A model generated the notes under the pieces. It did no database searches. It was not told where the DNA came from and saw only the letters and a program-made list of their open reading frames with translations. A stretch of DNA of 47,016 nucleotides from Spartobacteria bacterium UBA695 (GTDB taxonomy: Bacteria; Verrucomicrobiota; Verrucomicrobiia; Chthoniobacterales; Chthoniobacteraceae), in assembly GCA_002298145.1 (NCBI GenBank), contig DBMP01000012.1:43258-90273 (forward strand), written 5' to 3'. Below, piece by piece: positions 43,767 to 47,016 of the stretch. The position numbers were made by a program, and so were the translations under genes. The stretch's first letter is position 1, and every line of letters begins with the position of its first letter.

Positions 43767-44141
43767 CTAGCGCTGCCAGTTGAGCACACCCTTCTTGATC
43801 GCGTAGATGTACCCCACGGTCACCACACCGATAAAGCTGACCATGCTCCAGAGGATGGTCAGATCCTGGTGTTTGATGAACTCCCGGAAGGAAACGGCCC
43901 AGGGGTACATGAAGACGATCTCCAGATCGAACAGGATGAAGAGCATCGCCGCCACGTAGAACTTGACCGAGAACCGGGGCTGCTGGCTGCCAATGGGCAA
44001 CATGCCGCACTCATACGGGCTGTCCTTTACCGGGTTGCGCCTGCCGCTTTTGCCGAGCAGCACGCTGAAACTCAAAGCGATCACGACGAACGCGATGGCA
44101 AACACGATTTGAACCAGGACGGGTATGTAGGAGGTAAGCAT
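43767..44141 (-). CDS. nuoA: NADH-quinone oxidoreductase subunit A
   Basis: 124-residue membrane subunit of respiratory complex I with three helices (about 7-28, 60-80, 88-110). The conserved loop YECGMLPIGSQQPRFSVKFY at about 43-62 and LEIVFMYPWAV are diagnostic. nuoA normally heads the nuo operon and is followed by nuoB; here it ends in a terminator and is followed by an amidase gene, so it stands alone. The rest of nuo must be elsewhere. Confidence 0.95.
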   Translation of the reverse strand: MLTSYIPVLVQIVFAIAFVVIALSFSVLLGKSGRRNPVKDSPYECGMLPIGSQQPRFSVKFYVAAMLFILFDLEIVFMYPWAVSFREFIKHQDLTILWSMVSFIGVVTVGYIYAIKKGVLNWQR

Positions 44142-44197
44142 GGTTTTTCGTTGGGCGCAGCCTTAACCACCGGCTGCCGGGGAATGGAGGAGGGAGC

Positions 44198-44515
44198 CTA
44201 GGCTGCGACGGCCGGGGCGGGGATGGGGGCTGCGGCCGCCGGTTGCATCGTGGAGAGACCCGCAAGACCGCGGTATTTCTTGCCGGTCTTCTTTACCATG
44301 CCGCGGGCGACGAGATTTTGCAGTTTCTCGTAGGCTCGCAGCCGGAGCATTTCCTCTCCGCCGCTGGCCGCGTTGCGGGCCCGCAGGTTTTCATGGACGA
44401 TGTCGAAGAGTTGCTTAAATTCCAAAGAACTTTTCCGCGAAAGGACGCTGACGAGTTCCTCAGTCACGAGGTCGGGCAGGCGACGGGAAAACGCAGTTTT
44501 CTTCTGAATAGGCAT
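44198..44515 (-). CDS. small protein of unknown function, winged-helix-like
   Basis: 105 residues, basic and helical. The stretch LVTEELVSVLSRKSSLEFKQLF, then LRAYEKLQNLVARGMVKKTGKKYRGL, has the strand-helix look of a winged-helix DNA-binding domain with a charged wing. The C-terminus is Ala/Pro-rich. I do not recognise a named family. It lies 56 bp upstream of nuoA on the same strand. ATG at 44515 (MPIQKKTAF) is preferred to an upstream GTG-like start. Confidence 0.7.
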   Translation of the reverse strand: MPIQKKTAFSRRLPDLVTEELVSVLSRKSSLEFKQLFDIVHENLRARNAASGGEEMLRLRAYEKLQNLVARGMVKKTGKKYRGLAGLSTMQPAAAAPIPAPAVAA

Positions 44516-44618
44516 AGACCAACAATTTACCACCTATTTCCAGAAAAACTAATGGAAAAATTCAGGCGGGCCCCAAATTTAACCTGCCTGCCATGTTCCA
44601 TCCGGGGATCCCCTAGGC

Positions 44619-46367
44619 TCAGGGGTCTGAGGGGTCGGCGGGGGCGCTGAGTGCCTTGGGCGGCGCGGGCGGCAGGATCGACTGGGGGTTGGGATTCGGG
44701 GGCCGCAGCGCGGGAGCGGCGGCGTAAAAGGCTCCCAGGCCCAGCCCGGCGGCCAGCTCCACAAAGGAGACCGGTCCGGCGGTGTCGATGACGATCCCCT
44801 CCTCGGCCTGATGGGCGCTGAGCGTGATCGGCGAGAGGTGGCGGCTCACGGCCTGGGGCGAGGGGAGGCGGTCGAAGTCGGCATACGCGCTCAGCCACGG
44901 GATGCCCGGGCCCCAGATGGCGGCGGCGGGCCTCAGCGCGGTGTAGATGCGCTCAAAGACCGTGGCGGCGTCGAGGTAGGCCAGGGCCGTCTCGGGCCGG
45001 GCCAGCAGCGCGACCGAGCTGCGGAAGACCGGCGAGCGCTCCAGCGTCTCCCCTTTCCCCTCGGGCTGGTGAACGGCGTGCATGGCGAAGGGGCGCAGCC
45101 GCTCGGAGCTAAGCCCGGCTACCATGTGGCCGCCCGCCAGAGCTACCGCCGGGTGGAAAAGGGCTGGCTGGGCCAGCGAAAAGGTCCAGATCGGCACGCC
45201 ACCGGCATCCTCGCGGTCCCAGCGCTGCAGAAGCGCCTCGGTGAAGCGGCGGGCCTGGGCCGGGTCACGGATTTCGGAGGCCAGGAAGAGGTCCGGCTGC
45301 GGACTCGGGCGCGGCCAGTCGAGCAGCAGGGCGTGCTCCGGCCCGAAGGCGGCCTGGAAGCGGGCGAGGTCCGGCTTGCCCGGGGGGGTGATGGCCGCCA
45401 GCAGCGTCGGGATCAGCCGGTTCGTGCCCGGCGCGTTGGATCCGAGCCAGCTTTCCAACTGCGGAGCCATGGCGCCGTAAAAGAGGGTGTCAGACGTGGT
45501 CAGGGCCAGGGTGCGGCCGTTCAAGGCGGGTACTCGGGTGGGGGTGCCCCGCAGGCGAATGACCAGCGTGTCATGGATGAGCGCCCCCTCGATGCGGGAG
45601 GCGAGGGCGGCGGAGGCGAACTTGGGCGCCGGGGTGGTGGGCTTATCGGCGCTAAAGCGGGCGAGCAAGCGGTTCGCCGGGGCCGGGGACTGGACGAAGA
45701 GGCGGAAATCGGCCCTGGGCGGCAGCGCCAGCTGGCTGACCCGGTAGGCCGCGGTTTTCGCCAGGACGGGGTGGCCGCTGCCCGAGAGCCGGTCGAGGGT
45801 CGCCTTGAGCAGGTCCACGTCGTTGGCCACGAAGTACCAGTTTTTGGCAAAACACCCGGCCAGGGTGACGCCCCGGTCGTTAAAGGTCAGCAGACGGTAG
45901 CCCCGGTAGTGGAGCCGCCGGATGCCCCCCTGGGGTGAGGCGTTCTGGGCCCGGATGAGCGCTTGAGAGATGAGCGGCTCGAGTTCGCGGCGGTCTCCGG
46001 TGAACTCCAGGCCCGCCACGGCGCGGGGCCGGTTCTCCTCCAGGCTGGCGACCGCCAGAAAGGCCTGGCGGGGCCGGAGGCGCTTCAGGCGTTCCATGGC
46101 GTCGGGCAAATCGGCCCCCGGGGCCATTCCCGCCACGGGCTTGGAGAGAAAGGCGCGAAGCTCGGGCTCGGCAAAGATCTGGGAAAGCGCCGTCCCCTTC
46201 CAGCGCATGGCCGTTGAGGGGAGGTTCGGGAACTCGGCTACCAGGAGCGCCTCGGCGGGTGCCAGCTGGGCCGCGCTGACTTGCCGTGCGCGTTCCAGAT
46301 TCCAGATCACCCCCGCACCCACTGCACCCCAAAGAAGGAGCGCCCCCGCCAGAAGCGTCTTTTTCAT
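44619..46367 (-). CDS. large periplasmic protein of unknown function (DUF3352-like features)
   Basis: 582 residues. An N-terminal signal or anchor helix (about 4-24) is followed by a long soluble region with alternating strands and helices. Scattered motifs such as VAEFPNLPSTAMRW, NWYFVANDVDLLKATLDRL and HMVAGLSSERLRP recall DUF3352-type proteins, where paired beta-rich halves repeat. This assignment is weak. A Pro-rich C-terminal tail is seen, as well as a hydrophobic segment near 545-560. It is separate from neighbours by more than 100 bp on both sides. Confidence 0.6.
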   Translation of the reverse strand: MKKTLLAGALLLWGAVGAGVIWNLERARQVSAAQLAPAEALLVAEFPNLPSTAMRWKGTALSQIFAEPELRAFLSKPVAGMAPGADLPDAMERLKRLRPRQAFLAVASLEENRPRAVAGLEFTGDRRELEPLISQALIRAQNASPQGGIRRLHYRGYRLLTFNDRGVTLAGCFAKNWYFVANDVDLLKATLDRLSGSGHPVLAKTAAYRVSQLALPPRADFRLFVQSPAPANRLLARFSADKPTTPAPKFASAALASRIEGALIHDTLVIRLRGTPTRVPALNGRTLALTTSDTLFYGAMAPQLESWLGSNAPGTNRLIPTLLAAITPPGKPDLARFQAAFGPEHALLLDWPRPSPQPDLFLASEIRDPAQARRFTEALLQRWDREDAGGVPIWTFSLAQPALFHPAVALAGGHMVAGLSSERLRPFAMHAVHQPEGKGETLERSPVFRSSVALLARPETALAYLDAATVFERIYTALRPAAAIWGPGIPWLSAYADFDRLPSPQAVSRHLSPITLSAHQAEEGIVIDTAGPVSFVELAAGLGLGAFYAAAPALRPPNPNPQSILPPAPPKALSAPADPSDP

Positions 46368-46493
46368 ATTCCGGAATGTCGTCCGTTAAAGCGTTCTCGC
46401 CCAAGGAAAAACGCGGCGGAAACCCCTGAACGAAGCCTCGCGGATCAGATGAAGGGGCCCCTCCCTCGCCCCGCTAGGGCTCTCGGGGTGTGC

Positions 46494-47016
46494 TCAGGGT
46501 GCGGGCGTGGAGGCGGGCTCTCCCGGGAGGGGGGTAAGCGCTTTGGATGCCTCTGCGGGGACCTCTTTTTGCAGCCTCAGGTTGCAGCAGTTGACAAGTT
46601 CCAGCGCCTTGGTGTCGTCGGGATCGATCTCCAGCACCCGGGTCAGCAGCGCCAGCGCGCGGGCCCAGTGGCGCTCATTCATCTCCAGAATGGCCAGGTT
46701 ATTGAGGGTCGTGGGCATCCGCGTGTTAACCCTCAGCGCCCAGTTGTAGTAGCTGCGAGCTTTCTCGGGGTTGTGCATTTCCAGCCAGTAGGTTCCCAGG
46801 GCGGTGAGGATGTCGGCGTTGCCGGGCGCGGCTTCGGCGGCGCGTTCCAGCTTCACTCGGGCGGTGAAGAGATCGCCATGTTCCAGCGCCAGGCGGCCGC
46901 TGTTAAAGTCGTCCAGGCTCCGCGCCTCAAGGGCTCCGGTTTGGGGCGGGCGGGTGATGAAAAACGCCGCCAGCGCCACCGCCGCCCATCCCCCCGCCGT
47001 CAGCCAGCGGCGGCCC
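46494..47016 (-). CDS. TPR-repeat protein, partial (N-terminus off the right edge)
   Basis: The frame is open to the window end; at least 173 codons are visible. The first visible residues form a membrane helix (about GGWAAVALAAFFI), then three or so TPR units follow: around FNSGRLALEHGDLFTARVKL, TALGTYWLEMHNPEKARSYY and LNNLAILEMNERHWARALAL. The C-terminus is Pro-rich. TPR domains mediate protein contacts, and membrane-anchored ones often act in envelope assembly. The true start is outside the window; a GTG at 46979 is internal. Confidence 0.82.
   Translation of the reverse strand, partial: GRRWLTAGGWAAVALAAFFITRPPQTGALEARSLDDFNSGRLALEHGDLFTARVKLERAAEAAPGNADILTALGTYWLEMHNPEKARSYYNWALRVNTRMPTTLNNLAILEMNERHWARALALLTRVLEIDPDDTKALELVNCCNLRLQKEVPAEASKALTPLPGEPASTPAP

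Overview
The window looks like chromosomal DNA of a GC-rich Gram-negative bacterium, and I infer Verrucomicrobiota (Opitutae or a related class) with moderate confidence. The clues are an Mla lipid-transport module (outer membrane), a PEP-CTERM surface protein, a MoxR/Bat operon, DUF58 and BatA/BatB proteins, AraC-controlled carbohydrate loci, and several families of short palindromic and octamer repeats of the kind abundant in that phylum. No rRNA, tRNA, CRISPR array, phage or complete insertion sequence was seen. Both outermost genes run off the window.

Layout. 1-5323 (minus): moxR, DUF58, a DUF4381-like protein, batA and a batB/batC fusion; the last four overlap by ATGA junctions. 5493-6831 (minus, AT-richer): a small membrane protein, a DUF2262-like protein and an antitoxin remnant. 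6874-11578: typA, rpsT, trmB and argG. 11679-14413: a sugar isomerase/epimerase and a zinc-less MDR dehydrogenase, divergent from an AraC regulator. 14424-17005 (minus): mlaE-mlaF-mlaD. 17121-17665: a Phd/ParE-type toxin-antitoxin pair behind a clear palindromic operator. 17716-25664: glgX, an ACT-domain protein, several membrane proteins of unknown function, an HMGL-like aldolase, a PLP aminotransferase and a SlyD-like isomerase. 25750-27986: a DUF4114 PEP-CTERM protein, a phosphodiester glycosidase and a DUF4870 protein. 28005-31631: a nucleoside hydrolase remnant, an AraC regulator, an unknown protein and an ADP-ribosylglycohydrolase. 31772-33304: comM/yifB. 33420-34798: an AT-rich three-gene cassette (HNH nuclease, unknown protein, minimal nucleotidyltransferase). 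34959-41848: a secreted EF-hand calpain-like protease, kamA, a DegP-type protease and rnr. 41991-47016 (minus): a peptidoglycan-binding protein, a lipoprotein amidase, a solitary nuoA, a small winged-helix-like protein, a large periplasmic protein and a TPR protein.

The most unusual points are four. First, the AT-rich HNH/unknown/nucleotidyltransferase cassette is a candidate defence module. Second, short palindromic repeats have entered reading frames: the first ~60 codons of the DUF4381-like Bat protein are built from repeats, and an antitoxin remnant takes its last codons and stop from one. Third, a secreted calpain-like protease carries an EF-hand and has Asp in place of the usual catalytic Asn. 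Fourth, nuoA stands alone, bounded by a terminator, away from any other nuo gene.
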